A stretch of 64,000 bases of DNA, from NCBI GenBank assembly GCA_037447605.1, contig CM074818.1, forward strand, positions 1,811,204 through 1,875,203, written 5' to 3'. The position numbers and the translations under genes were made by a program. Below, piece after piece: positions 1 through 10,861 of the stretch (positions are counted from its first letter, which is position 1; the number at the start of each line of letters is the position of its first letter). Origin of the DNA: Zygnema circumcarinatum. Lineage: Eukaryota; Streptophyta; Zygnematophyceae; Zygnematales; Zygnemataceae. The notes beneath the pieces were generated by a model, which searched no databases, had not been told where the DNA came from, and saw nothing but the letters and a program-made list of their open reading frames with translations.

Positions 1-12
1 AGGAAATACTCA

Positions 13-240
13 CTCGTAGAGGCCTTTCATCGCGATGTGAAAGTCGCCATAGCTATCGCTGAGCAGAAAGTGGATTTTGGCCACGCTTTTGATCATGAGG
101 CTGAGGAACACCGCGTTGTCCTTGCGCGGCTGCGGCTTCGCGGGGGTGAGAGCGCGCGGGATGCTGCCCAGAGTGAGCTTGAAGGCCTCCAGCATCCTCT
201 CCATCACCTTGCCGACCACCTCCATGCTGGGCCCTCGCAA
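13..240 (-). CDS. Exon of an unrecognised conserved-looking gene (partial)
   Basis: An open frame on the minus strand reads about 70 residues from an ATG near 240 (or an internal Met near 225) and runs to a GTGAGTAT splice-donor-like site at the left edge. The stop shown by simple translation is therefore probably inside an intron, and the gene continues to the left of the window. The peptide is mostly helical in character, with a hydrophobic stretch (AVFLSLMIKSVAKIHFLLSD) followed by SYGDFHIAMKGLYE. Composition is normal protein-like, unlike the repeat-driven ORFs to its right. I do not recognise the family and assign no function. It is followed on its 5' side by a CT-rich tract, which could be intron or 5' leader. 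Confidence 0.45.
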
Positions 241-259
241 TGCTTCTCCTTCTCTTTGT

Positions 260-460
260 GTGAGTGTGTCTCTCTCTCTCTCTCCCTCTCTCTCCCCTTA
301 TCCCTCCCTCTTCCCCGCTTTCAACCCCTCTCTCTCTCTCCCCCTCTTCCCTATCAGTCTCTCTCACCCCCTCTTCCCTCCCCCACTCTCTCCCCCCCTC
401 CTTTCTTCCCTCTCTCAACCCCTCTTCCCTTTTCCCTCTCCGTCCCCCACTAAGCGCTCT
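260..460. repeat. CT-rich simple-sequence tract
   Basis: About 200 bases of almost pure pyrimidine on the plus strand (CTCTCTCC / CCCTCTTCC units). Open frames in all phases over this stretch are Ser/Pro/Leu or Arg/Glu low-complexity peptides and are not genes. It lies upstream of the minus-strand exon at the left edge. Confidence 0.85.
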
Positions 461-1185
461 ATCCGCCGCCTCAAATTCCCCATTACCTGTGCCGAGTAGG
501 TACTCTATGTTCAGACACGATTCTCCGTACACTTCTCGTACTGACGACGACCGGCAGCTCCGCCGACCGCCGAACTGGCCGGCCGGTCAAAATCTTCCAA
601 CGCTACGCTCAACTTTATCTGTGACAAGCCATGGAATGGCCCACTCCATGTCTACAGCCTGGTCGGTGCCCCACGATTTGACGTACGTCTGACGTCACCT
701 AGACAGTTCTATTTGTCTTTTTCTAGGGGGATCACCTGTACGGTAACCGGTTTGCGCCGCTCTGCCGGCCGGCAAAAGGTACAGAATCTGCCACGTGGAC
801 AAACCGACCAATGGGCATCTTCGGAAATGCTGTCAGAGATCCAGCCAATGCGTGGTCATACGGATGAAAACCGTCCAAAAGTCCGTGCAGTTGTCAGCGG
901 GCAATCATTGGGCTATCTTGACATGGGCCAAATATTGGCCGCCGACCAGAGTACGGACATACCAACGGAGACCCCTAGATTCTCAGATCTGACATTTGTC
1001 CAGAACACGCTACATGCGGAGGTGGCCGTATCCAGTTCCTTGCAGCGTTTTACGGACCGCTCTAGCGTTGCGGACGAGTTTCGTTCCGTTACATGCATGT
1101 GGGCTACAGTGCCCAGTCCCCTGGGGTCTCTCACACCGGCGACTTTTTTCATCTCTATTTCTCCCCTCGCGTCTCTGAGCCCTCT
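460..1185. other. Gene-poor stretch with GTACGG/GGCCGG words
   Basis: No convincing exon is seen. The sequence is unusually rich in GTACGG, CCGTAC and GGCCGG words, as are other gene-free stretches of this window (about 1.4-1.9 kb, 17.2-17.8 kb and 45.0-45.5 kb), which suggests a shared old repeat family. The open frames here run into the CT and CCCTCG repeats and look like chance frames. Confidence 0.5.
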
Positions 1186-1356
1186 CCCTCTCCTCTCCCT
1201 CTCCCTCTCCCTCTCCTCCCTCTCCCTCTCCCTCTCCCTCTCCCTCTCCCTCCCTCTCCCTCTCCCTCGCCCTCGCCCTCGCCCTCGCCCTCGCCCTCGC
1301 CCTCGCCCTCGCCCTCGCCCTCGCCCTCGCCCTCGCCCTCGCCCTCGCCCTAGCCA
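1185..1356. repeat. (CCCTCT)n then (CCCTCG)n hexanucleotide array
   Basis: An imperfect CCCTCT array changes abruptly near 1266 to about 14 near-perfect CCCTCG units ending at about 1352. Because the unit is six bases, it stays open in several frames on both strands, giving Arg-Pro, Ser-Pro, Ala-Arg and Gly-Arg dipeptide frames. These explain the long overlapping ORFs here and are not evidence of a gene. Confidence 0.9.
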
Positions 1357-2290
1357 TGGGCCGGCGGCCGCGAGAGTCAACGCTATCGAGTGCCCTTCGT
1401 ACGGTGGCTGGCCGGCGCGGACCAGCGTCAATTTTTGTTTGTACACTGACAGTGTCGTCGGCTTCGATCCCGACACCGACACCGATCTATCTCCCCCATT
1501 TTGCGGTACCCTGCCACGTGGACATACCCTGCCACGGGGGACTTTGTGGCGTGGGCCAATCAGGCGATACTTTTCAGTCATCAATTTCATCATTTTTCGA
1601 TGGATACGCTGTTTTTTGTCGTATTATCGGCACGCTTCGAATCTACATGGAGCGGCCGTGCATTGAATTAACGGGATTGACGCAAGCCTCGCCCGTGTGA
1701 AGCCAAGCTGACGGCCGGCTGACGGCCGCCGGACGATTTCGGATCTCAAACCGGCAGGCCGTACGGACGGTACCGCGGGAGTCTGCGAGAGCTCCCGGGC
1801 CCACGAGTGCAATAGGGGGAGTGAGACATTGACCATCGCGTACTAAATTCCCGAATTTAGTATACTAAAAGCCAACGTTTCGTGTACGAACTCCGAGTCG
1901 GGATCCGCGGCTCCGCCGTACCCAGCTGTACCGAAATGCGTACCTAGCCAATGCTTAATTCGCCCGACAGGCTTACTAAAAATGATTTGGCCATGTTCAG
2001 TTTGACCCCCGCTAATGGACGAAAAGGCCGAGTGACCTCACAGGTAAAATTGGAGGTATGACAGTGCTTTATCGCCAGGGTAATTTTGTCGATTAAAGTT
2101 ATTGCAGGAATTGCAGCGCGCAGCACGACAACAAAAGGTCTCAGAGTGAATTGCTCCGACTTGCTATACCAAGGACGAGGGTTTATGGGAAAGAGGCGTC
2201 AGAAATATTCCCATTTCTTCTCTATTCCGTCAAGGGGAGCCAGTGCAGACTTGCCACGTAGTTCAGAAATGGCAGGACATGATTGGAGGA
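1357..2290. other. Intergenic stretch, nothing recognised
   Basis: GTACGG-rich in its first half and closer to average composition in the second. No splice-bounded exon or RNA gene is seen. Short open frames are not supported by composition. Confidence 0.4.
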
Positions 2291-2310
2291 TTGGCTGAAT
2301 GTTGGGGTCG

Positions 2311-2512
2311 GGTTTAGGGATAGGGGTTAGGGTTAGGGTCTGAAGGTTAGGGTTAGGGTTGGGTTAGATTTAGATGTAGGGGTTTAGGGCTTAGGGTTTA
2401 CGGTTTAGGGTTGGGTTAGGATTAAGTTTAGGGTTAGGGTTAGGGTTTAGGTTAGGGTCAGGAGCTAAGGTTAAGGGTTATTTAGGGTTTAGGGTCAGGG
2501 TTCGGGGTTAGG
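2311..2512 (+). repeat. Interstitial telomere-like tract (TTAGGG)n, degenerate
   Basis: About 200 bases of TTAGGG and variants (TTTAGGG, GGGTTGGG, GGTCAGGG) in the TTAGGG orientation on the plus strand. It sits between unrelated single-copy sequence, so it is internal and not a chromosome end. It is more degenerate than the tracts beside the mTERF genes. Confidence 0.85.
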
Positions 2513-3129
2513 GGCTACGCTGGGTTGGGGTTCCGCGGGATGCCGACCGACACTCGTGGTTTCTCAACGAGAGCAAACAAAGCCACGGAGCAGGACTTCT
2601 GCCAAGTCTCACGGAAGCCCGAAGTCCTCCGACTATCCCTAAGCCCCCGTGTACTTCAGAAGCAGCTCCTCCTCCCAGCCTCCCTGCTCCCTCCCTCCTC
2701 CCTCTCTCCATGCCCCACTCTCTCTCCGCCTCCCCTCTCTCTCCATGTCATGTAAATGAATGAGAACAAAATGGCCATAGTTTTGTTTAACAACAAATGA
2801 CCAATGTCCCAGACAGTAGCAGGAAAGACAAATGGCGCTCTGAGCTTTCATGACTTCGCTTGTCCCCAAAATGGAGCGAGAGCCTCTTTCAAAGCGTGAC
2901 AAATGTCACAACTGCGTACACCAAATGTCACGTTTTGTACTTTCTCTCTCTTACAAGGTGAACACTGTACAAAGCACTGATCCAGAAGAGCCGAAGCTCT
3001 CTTATTGGAAACTCGCCGGCTGGGACACATCATCCTCTCCCTCTCCCTCTCCCTCTCCCTCTCCCTCTCCCTCTCTCCCCCTTCCTTTCCAGCCTCTCCT
3101 CTCGTCAAAACCTCCCTCTCCTACTCCTC

Positions 3130-5225
3130 CTACAACATAACGCTGTTCAAGTATATTCGGTGCACTTGGCTGGGAGACAGCTTTCTCCTACAAGTTGGGC
3201 ACTTTTTCTGAGCCTTTATGGACTCCAAGATGCACTGCTTGCAGAACAGGTGGCCACATATTGTAGTGGACGGTTCGGTCATAGTGTCTCTGCACACAAC
3301 GCATACGAGAGTGGCCTCTCGGGGAGGGTCCGCTGTAGGAGGCTTTGGGACGGCGGGAGGAGAGGGAGCCTTAGACCCGTTGTCACTCAGTCGCCGTCGC
3401 TTCTGTTGAGAGCAGAGAGTAAACCATTAAAAAGCATTAAAAAGAGACAAAGCAAGAGATAATGAGTGTTGCAGACAAACAGTGGGAGTGAAAACAGACC
3501 AGAATTAACCTTCAATTGCAGAGGAGAGGAAAGCCAAGAGAGAGGGTAAAACAAAGGAAATATCGTCGATTGAGAAGCGCACAGCAGGAGGAGGGTGAGA
3601 CAAGAAAGGAGGAGAAAAGGAGAGGAGGCTGAGGAGGGGGGAAAAGTGGTCAGGGTTTCAGACTTACAGCAGAACACAAGGGGCGTTCCATGAGCAGTTG
3701 GCAGTCATCCGGAGCACTTGGAGTTGTAAGGTCGACAGAAATTGGTTTTGAAGAACTTCCAAGAGCTACTTCCAACGGGTGGACTCTTTCGGCCGGCGAT
3801 GGCCTCAACTCGGTTGACGAAAGCAGTCGACCTGCAAGAAAAAACTGAATTGTGAATAGCAAGGCAGAGAAATGGAGAGAACGACAGGGCGAGAGAGAGA
3901 GAGAGAGAGAGAGAGAGGGGAGAGAGGGGAGAGAGAGAGGGGAGGGTCCAGGAGAGTCCATTCGTTCTGCAAAGTAAGATGTGTCCAATATGAAAAAGTT
4001 TGTACCAGCCGAGAAATTCGTGTCAAAGTCAAAGATGTACACACCAATCACAATCGAGGCAGACCATAAACTGACGACTAGGCAAGGTCAAATCAAAAGG
4101 ACGTAAATAAAAACTAAAGCATAGGCACTGTCGATTGGCCAGAGAAAGAGAGAGGGAGGGAGAGAGCGGGCGAGAGGAGGAGAATACCAAGGAAATTGAT
4201 TGTTTCTGGAAATGGCCTCCGTCGCCTGCGGCTGGACATGTCTGTATTCGTCTTAGCCTGTGTCAATACGAGCATCACAAACTGCTGTTATGTAAATCGG
4301 AGAGGAAGTTCATTCAGGCTGCGAGAACGAGCTCAGAAGCCATGAAGAAACTTTAGCAGCGTTCATCCTACACATAGGCATAGGTATGAAATAAACATTA
4401 ATCAGGTTATATAGAGAGGAAGCAACTGACACATTTCATGCGGTAAAATGACTTGGCATACTCCAGACATACACCGCATGTGGAGCCAACAGAAGCCATG
4501 CACCATTGCTGCAGCTCTCCAAGCAAATCAGCCACTTCTTTCTGAGACGGAAAGAAGAAAGCAGCAGCTCACAGTACGAAAAAATAAACCACTAAAATTG
4601 GCCCTTTGGCCATTCAACTTAACCTAAAGGGGACAATTCTGTGAGCCTATGCCTCCTCTGTATGACGCGTCTGCAAGACCTAATGGGCCCACGAAGGGGG
4701 AGAGAAGGACAAAAACAAATAGAAAGAAAGAAAACGCCAGCACCAACGACATAACGTGAAGCCATCATCATCGTCGTCATCATCAACATAAGCATCAGCA
4801 AACGAAAGAACTAACAGTATCACTGACCAGAAGGCGCAACCAAATGCAGAATAATGGAGCCATGACTTACCATTACTGAGCTCCTCGGCGACAGCACCTG
4901 GCAGTCGTCGTCATCATCCTCCAAATCAATTGTAGGAGTGACGATCCGACCCATGGTGCATGGAATACTGCTGCTATTGCTGCCAGCCTCGTGGCGGCTC
5001 CGCGCTGAAGCAGCTTTGGAACTGACCGTGCTCCGCAGTGAATGACGGCGTTCCATGCCACTTTCCAAACGCCCTACGACGGAGTCCGCGGACATCAAGG
5101 CAAATATGATATCTGAATTCCCTTTCTCTGAAGATTCCTGCACCTGGTCAAGCTTCCTTTCAAATCCAGGAGAACCAGCAAGGCGGAAGCTGCGTCTGCA
5201 AACCCTAAAGGTGCTCCGCTTTCGC
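3130..5225 (-). CDS. RING E3 ubiquitin ligase with SUMO-interaction-like motifs (STUbL type), 5' end not found
   Basis: Five exons join in consistent phase: about 5225-4871, 4541-4431, 4257-4188, 3831-3668 and 3402-3130 (TAG stop at 3132-3130). The last exon carries a C3HC4 RING: CVVC, then TICGHLFCKQC, then CPTC. It ends in a tail containing VHRIYL, as in the RNF4/SLX8 class of SUMO-targeted ligases, which ubiquitinate SUMO-conjugated nuclear proteins. Two acidic hydrophobic motifs fit SUMO-interaction motifs: TIDLEDDDDD in the first exon and ISVDLTTP in the fourth. Basic clusters (SSRRRRRPF and KRRRL) suggest nuclear import. The exon at 4431-4541 has extra cysteines (STCGVCLEYAKS) of unknown role. 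The RING call is firm, the STUbL call is inference from motifs and tail, and the start codon was not located. Confidence 0.75.
3888..3950. repeat. (GA)n microsatellite in RING-gene intron
   Basis: About 60 bases of GAGAGA/GGGGAGA sequence lie in the intron between the 4188-4257 and 3668-3831 exons. Read on the gene strand it is a pyrimidine tract upstream of the TTTTTCTTGCAG acceptor, a pattern repeated in most introns of this window. Confidence 0.8.
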
Positions 5226-5264
5226 TGCCCTACCTACAAGCTGGTACAAAAAGTGAGCAATGGC

Positions 5265-5297
<33 letters not shown>

Positions 5298-5513
5298 CTA
5301 TGCAGACTGAATGTAGGAGCAAGACGAGGCGTAGTCAAAGTGAGGGTGGGGGACGGTATGAATAGCAGGACGCTCAGGATAGTAATTTTTTTGGGTGATT
5401 TTGAGGCCGTTGTTTGCAACGTGTCCCTTGAAGCCCATTTTTCGTTTACATCCAACTTTTTAAGGGATTTAAGGAAGTCCCTTAAACTTAATGATGCCTG
5501 CACAACGAACGGA

Positions 5514-5560
5514 AGTGGCATTGAGCTCACGATGGCGAGGCCATCAAATGTACATGGCCA
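5514..5560 (+). repeat. Terminal motif of foldback/MITE-like family (copy 1)
   Basis: The motif GCATTGA-(A/G)CTCACGATGG followed by CGAGGCCATCAAATGTACATGG is almost identical to the left end of the foldback element at 49787 and, inverted, to the sequence ending at 10861. Internal sequence beyond the end is different here, so this is a related or decayed element. Confidence 0.6.
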
Positions 5561-5594
5561 TGTCCACATGGCATGTCCGCAGCATGCATGCATC

Positions 5595-5870
5595 ATGCCA
5601 TGCCATGCCATGCCATGCCATACGGCCCGGCCCGAGCCTGCCGAGCCCCGAGGCACAATTTCCATGCAAGATCCCAACAGGGCGAGAACGGAGCAGAGTC
5701 TGTTTCACGGAGCATGTAGCTGCGGAAATAGAAACGCCATATGCTTCCATCACATGGCTGCGCATCATGCGCTAAGCGCTGGGACGGCATGACCTCATAT
5801 ATACATACATGCATGACCTCATACATACATGCACTCATATACATACATGCATGCACGCATGCCCATCACG
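5595..5870. repeat. CATGC/ATGC-type short tandem repeats
   Basis: Five tandem CATGC units are seen near 5597-5622, and CATACATGCATG-like repeats at 5800-5865. Both give spurious His/Met/Cys-rich frames on both strands. No gene is supported between the RING gene and the DUF1421 gene (about 5.2-6.96 kb). A CCCTCT-rich stretch (6,390-6,490) and a GA-rich stretch (6,600-6,700) also lie in that interval. Confidence 0.7.
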
Positions 5871-6962
5871 GGAGACATTGTTCACCACATGGCCTCCATG
5901 TTCTCCTCCCAGGTCGCCCAAGTTTCTTGCCATAACACTTTTACAGTTGAATAACTGTAACTGGAGACAGTTGCAACATGGGTTCTAAGCATGGAGCAGT
6001 TGTTTGTACATTTTTCGTACAAAAGATATTGTCTGCGGCTCACGGCACTCGGAAAGTGCCGCGTTCTTGGCTCGTCTTCTTTTCTTTTCTGGGCAGCCCG
6101 TAGTAGTACCTTCAGAATCTTCATCCGACAAAAAACTTTGCATATTCCAGAAATGCAAATAGTTTTGACCAACAAAAATTAAGGGGAACGAAAATCTGCC
6201 ATCTTCCCTAAGTTCTGCGGGGTTTGACTTTTCTGACCGCGCCCGGCGTGTCGGTCGACGCAGAAGAAAATTTCAGATGTCTGTTGAAATGACGTTTCCT
6301 GCCCGAGAAAATGTTTTTCCTGCCCGTTGACAGCCAGCTGTATCGAGGGAAAACCATGGAGGCTTGAGGAAGGGGCGCGTCCTTCCTGAGATCCTCCCTC
6401 TCCCTCTCCCCTCTCCCTCTCCCTCTCTCCCTATCCATCCTCCCTCCCTCCCTCCTTCCTTCTCCCTCCTTCTGTCTCCCTCCTCCCGTTCTCTTTCTTC
6501 CATAGACGCACTCGTCTCTTTCAGCGGGAAGCTCAAAAAGCATAGGTAAGGTTAACCCTAATTTTGTTTTTGCTGGCTTTCGGCTTTCGTCCGCTTCTTG
6601 GGCCGGGGGCCGAGAGGAAAGAGAGAGAGAAAGAGAGAGCGAGATCGGGAGGGAGAGAGAGAGACAGACGGGGGCAGGGGAGGGTGAGAGTTGAATGGGG
6701 AGAGAGAAGGGAAGTCTGATTGGATGGAAGCTGAAGTTGGAGAGAGAGGTGGGTAGGGAAGGGATGGGGAATGGAAGGGGGGGAGGGTGGTGTGATGGAA
6801 GATATGAGGGAAGAATAAGGGATAGGAAGGGGGTAGGTATGGAGGAGGTTGGGATGACGATGTCGGTGAACATGACGATGCAGCTGTATGATGGAATTCT
6901 CTCTCTGATTTTATCTTCTCTTCCTTTATGATGTGACGTGTCTACAGGCCGTTTGAGCATCC

Positions 6963-9866
6963 ATGGAGCAGCATCGCTCCCAGAAGAATGTGCCCGGCTC
7001 GCAGAGCGAGCCCTTCTATGACCTTCTGCAGCCCTCCCACCCTCCTCCTTCAAGCTTCTCTGGAGGAGGAGGTGGAGGAGGAGGGGGGGCTTCTCAGGAT
7101 CCTTTTGTTAATACGGAAGCGAGCTTTGACTTTCAGCAGCTTCGTCCTGCAAAGGGGAAACCTCCTACAGAGGAGCAGAGAACGAGGAATCGGCAGGATG
7201 ATCACAGCGCAGATAATGGGAATCAGCAGGGCTCGAGTATTTACAGCGGCTTTGGAGAATCGAACTCGGAAAGCACGGTACAGAGATGGAGTTTGTGGTC
7301 GTGGGATAGTTTTTCCTATTGAAAGTATGTTCAGATGGAGCAAGATGGTGATGTTTGTGAAAGGTTGTTGTGCCTAAATTAGGGTTGAGTCGTGGGATTA
7401 TGTTGAGCATTTGAGGCATGATGTATGGGATATGATGGTCTAGTGTTTGTTTCACTGTGGCTGTAAATTTTTCTGATGGATACAAGACTTATTCTTGATG
7501 TCAGAATCAAACGTGATATCATCAAGTGTGATTCACAAAGTCAATAAAATAGCAATGAGGAAATTGAAAGCTCAACATTAACAAGTGTTCGAGATTGTTT
7601 CTTTGCATGCAGGCAAAAAAATCTCCTCTGTGGAACCCCCCCCGAGATGCACCCACGGGGCGGTCTCTCACTCCAGATGTTGCATGGAACTCCGATTCCG
7701 GCAGTGCTCACGGACAACGGCATGCAGAAATGCTTCATCCGAAAGCGGAAACTGTTGACCATGCCACTGTGAATGCGGTGGAACGGACCATGAAGAAGTA
7801 TGCAGACAATTTGCTGCGAGTGTTGGAGGATATGAGTGGCAGGCTGCAGTTCTTAGAAAATACAACCTCCCGCCTTGAAGGTGTTGTTTTGGAGATCAAA
7901 GGCGCAGTCAGTAACAACCACGGAGAGATGGATGGACGGATGAGATCGCTCGACAACATGGTCCGGGAGGTGAGATGGAGTGAGGGTAGCCTGTGTCTGC
8001 TTGAAGGAACTGAAGGGGAGAATTTGTCTTTTGACTGCATGCAAACTTGCTTTTCCTGGTATCCTCGACTTTCACTTCTTATGCAAGGAGAAGTTTCTCT
8101 GTAAGGATCGTGGGATTGGTTATCGATTCTAGCTGCCGCTACTAATCTGGTTGATGTAGCGTGCATGTATCAACATGTCTCCGTTTAGCTATTTAGAATA
8201 ATTTTTTATTTCCATTCCTGCTTGCTCTTTCCCTCGTCTCTCTTTCCCTTAGGAGCCTGCATTCACTTCCTTTGCTTAAGAACTGCATGTTCACTTGTGA
8301 AATTCCTCTGCTTAATGGAGGCCCTATTTTCTGGTTCGTTTTCTGTTGTAGATACACGATTTATTTCGGCGGAAGGAACATTTGTGCCTGTTTATGCTAG
8401 AAACCCTCACATTGTGAATATCTTTCACTCAACAGAAAGGAATTTTTGGGTGGCTATTTTTGCTCGAAACCCTAAAAATTAGTTACTTCCTCCTTACTGT
8501 TTGTCTGCAGGTTCAGCGAGGGTTGCAGGTTCTTCGTGATAAGCAGGAAATTGCAGAAGCACAGGCTGAGCTGGCAAAGATACAGGTGACATCTGCTCCA
8601 ATACAAGCTCCTTCGGCTCCCAAACCAAGTCAGGAGCAGCCACCTGCCTCCCACCCACCTCCTCCCCTCCCTCTCCCACCTGCTCCCGTCTCCCATCAGC
8701 CTCCCTCTGCTCCCCCTCATTCAGAGCCTCCTCCAGCTGCCTACTCTTCTCCCTCAGCCCCTGCACTCTCAAATGCTGCTGTGGAATTTCCTCCTCAGTA
8801 CTTAAACCAGCTTCCAGCCCTTCCTGCTCCCCCATCTGTACATTCCATGCAAGCAATGCAGCCTCCCTCTCAGCCTCCCCCTCCTCCTCCCCCTCCTCCC
8901 GCAACCCAACAACAGGGGCCTCCCACTTCAGTCCCCATGCATTCTCTCCCACCCAACGGCTCTTTTGGCCCTCCTCAGAACCTTCAGGGTCCCCAATATC
9001 CTCAAGAGCTTCCTCACTACATGCAACACCAAGCAGGGCCTCCTCCTCCCCCCACTCCTCCTCCTCCTCCTCCCCCTCAGCAGTATTCCACTCCCCCTCT
9101 AAACAGTGCTCCGCAGCCCCAAATGTCGTTTGCTCCTCCTGCACCTCGGGGAGAGGGGCCTCCCTCCTACCACTCAGGCTATGATGCTCCTCAGAGAGGC
9201 CCTCCTTCTGGGCCTCTCCCACCTCAGCAAATTCAGCAAGGAATTCAGCAACAGCAGCAACAGCAACAGCAACAACAGCAACAACAGCAACAACAGCAAC
9301 ATCAACAACAGCAACAGCAGCCGCAGCAGCAGCAGCAGCCGCTTCAAGGGAGGCAGTTTCAGGCTCCCCCTTCACCTTCCATGTATGAGACGTTCAATTA
9401 CCCACCAAGGCCCCAATATAACATCCCTCCAACCCAGCCTATCCCTCCTCCATCTATGTATGATATCCCTGCCGGACCCACTCTCGGATATGGAGGCCCT
9501 CCTGCAGGCCCTCCTGCTTACCGTGTAGCTCAGCCTGTCCCTTCATCTGGAGGGAGTGTGGGAGGGGGAGGAGGGGGGTATCCCCGCCTGCAGCTTGCCC
9601 AGCCTGTTCAGCAGTCCCCACTCGCTCCCTCATCTGCTGCCTCTGCAGCCCCTTCTGCAGGGGCGGGAGCGAATGGGCCCCTTAGTGCGAGCCGTGTTCC
9701 TATTGATAAAGTGATAGAGGATGTAGCGGCCATGGGATTCACCAAGGATCAGGTCCGGAGTGTAGTGAAAAAACTGACTGAAAATGGTCAGTCGGTCGAC
9801 CTGAATGTGGTTCTGGATAAGCTCATGAATGGGGATGGAGGTCAGAAGGGCTGGTTTGGACGATAA
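6963..9866 (+). CDS. DUF1421 protein, FLOE1-like prion-like coiled-coil protein
   Basis: Three phase-0 exons, 6963-7277, 7613-7969 and 8511-9866, give 675 residues. An in-frame TGA at 6954 supports the start. A Gly-rich N-terminal region is followed by a helical segment across exons 2 and 3 (about residues 145-250, including TMKKYADNLLRVLEDM and VLRDKQEIAEAQAELAK). Next come a long Pro/Gln-rich low-complexity region with a polyglutamine block (about residues 467-505) and a C-terminal DUF1421 domain (about 622-675) containing AAMGFTKDQVRSVVKKL, ending in GWFGR. This order matches the plant FLOE1 family, whose Arabidopsis member forms hydration-dependent condensates and gates germination. Water sensing here is inference from family. 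The low-complexity part is longer than in Arabidopsis FLOE1. The call is strong because both the coiled coil and C-terminus match. Confidence 0.88.
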
Positions 9867-9922
9867 GTCGATCTGAAGGCCACGATTTGGAGGAGATTTA
9901 AGCCGTGAGTTTTTACCTTCTG

Positions 9923-9928
<6 letters not shown>

Positions 9929-9966
<38 letters not shown>
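9929..9966. repeat. (GA)n microsatellite in 3' region of the DUF1421 gene
   Basis: About 19 uninterrupted GA units begin some 60 bases after the stop codon, probably in the 3' untranslated region. The following 10.0-10.75 kb has no supported exon. Confidence 0.85.
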
Positions 9967-9969
<3 letters not shown>

Positions 9970-10774
9970 GAGTGTGGGACATGTGAGAGAGAGGCTGGAG
10001 TGAGCGGAGGTCGAGGAGTTTGGGTCCGAGTGTCTACTGGAGGAGGAGGAGCAGCCGGACTTTGTGCCTTGTTACTTCTGCATTATTGGATATGTTGAAT
10101 GTGTAGATATATCTGTTCAGTACTGTGAAGTGAGCGGCGAGGATTTAAGGCCCAGACAGTTAAAATTCTAGGGTTTAGTCAATGTAATTTCTGTGATTTG
10201 AACTTTATGTCCTTTGAAAGAACACTATGGGAAGGAGAGAGGAGGGTGTTGGGAGTTTTGAGCGTCCGCACCTTATTGGGTGGAAGGTACATTTGGAACA
10301 TGGGAATGGCCTGGAACATTCTATGTGCGGGTGTTTAAGTTGCCGTTCTGGTTGTACTGTGTCTATGTCCTTGTGCAGAAATATGAGTTGTTTTCCCGTT
10401 CAGTTCCGTGTACCTGCTTGATTGTGCAGTAACAGTTCTATGGGGGTCAGTGCCAGTTCGTTACAGCTCTGCGTTCTATGCGATCACTTACTGAGATTTT
10501 TCTGAGTGGTTCCTTGATGCTTTCAGCGGATGCCTTTGGTCGTTTTCCGAATATCATCGCATGGCGGAGTTAGAACTGACTGGGTGGCAGTTTTGAGAGC
10601 GAAACAAGCATGCAATTTTGTGCTGCAAATGGGAATCAAGGCTGGCCATGCCCATCATGTCAAAGCTAAAATGGCATGCGTTGCAAAACAGTGGTCGAAT
10701 ATCCAATGCGGGTCGCCACGTATACAAATTTGTGAATCCTCATTGGTAGATGCTCCATTGTAAATTCGCAATGG

Positions 10775-10861
10775 CGAGAGGCCCCCCGAGTTGTTCCTCG
10801 TGGTTCCCCATGCTGATCGTGTTCATGTACATTTGATGGCCTCGCCATCGTGAGATCAATG
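10775..10861 (-). repeat. Terminal motif of foldback/MITE-like family (copy 2, inverted)
   Basis: TCCTCGTGGTTCC and, shortly after, TGTACATTTGATGGCC with TCGCCATCGTGAG-TCAATGC match the right arm of the 49.8-50.4 kb element in order and orientation. This looks like a fragment or diverged copy. The rest of 10.0-11.9 kb holds no supported gene. Confidence 0.6.

Noticed and set aside
37-692. Several overlapping plus- and minus-strand ORFs of 130-160 residues
   Set aside because: They are Ser/Pro/Leu or Arg/Glu low-complexity frames made by the CT tract. Only the minus-strand frame at 13-240 has protein-like composition and a splice donor.
713-1666. 317-residue plus-strand ORF and long antisense frames
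   Set aside because: Kept open by the CCCTCG hexamer in all frames. The flanking translation is unlike a protein and overlaps equally long frames on the other strand.
2311-2512. True telomere or chromosome end
   Set aside because: Unique sequence and genes lie on both sides and the repeats are degenerate, so it is interstitial.
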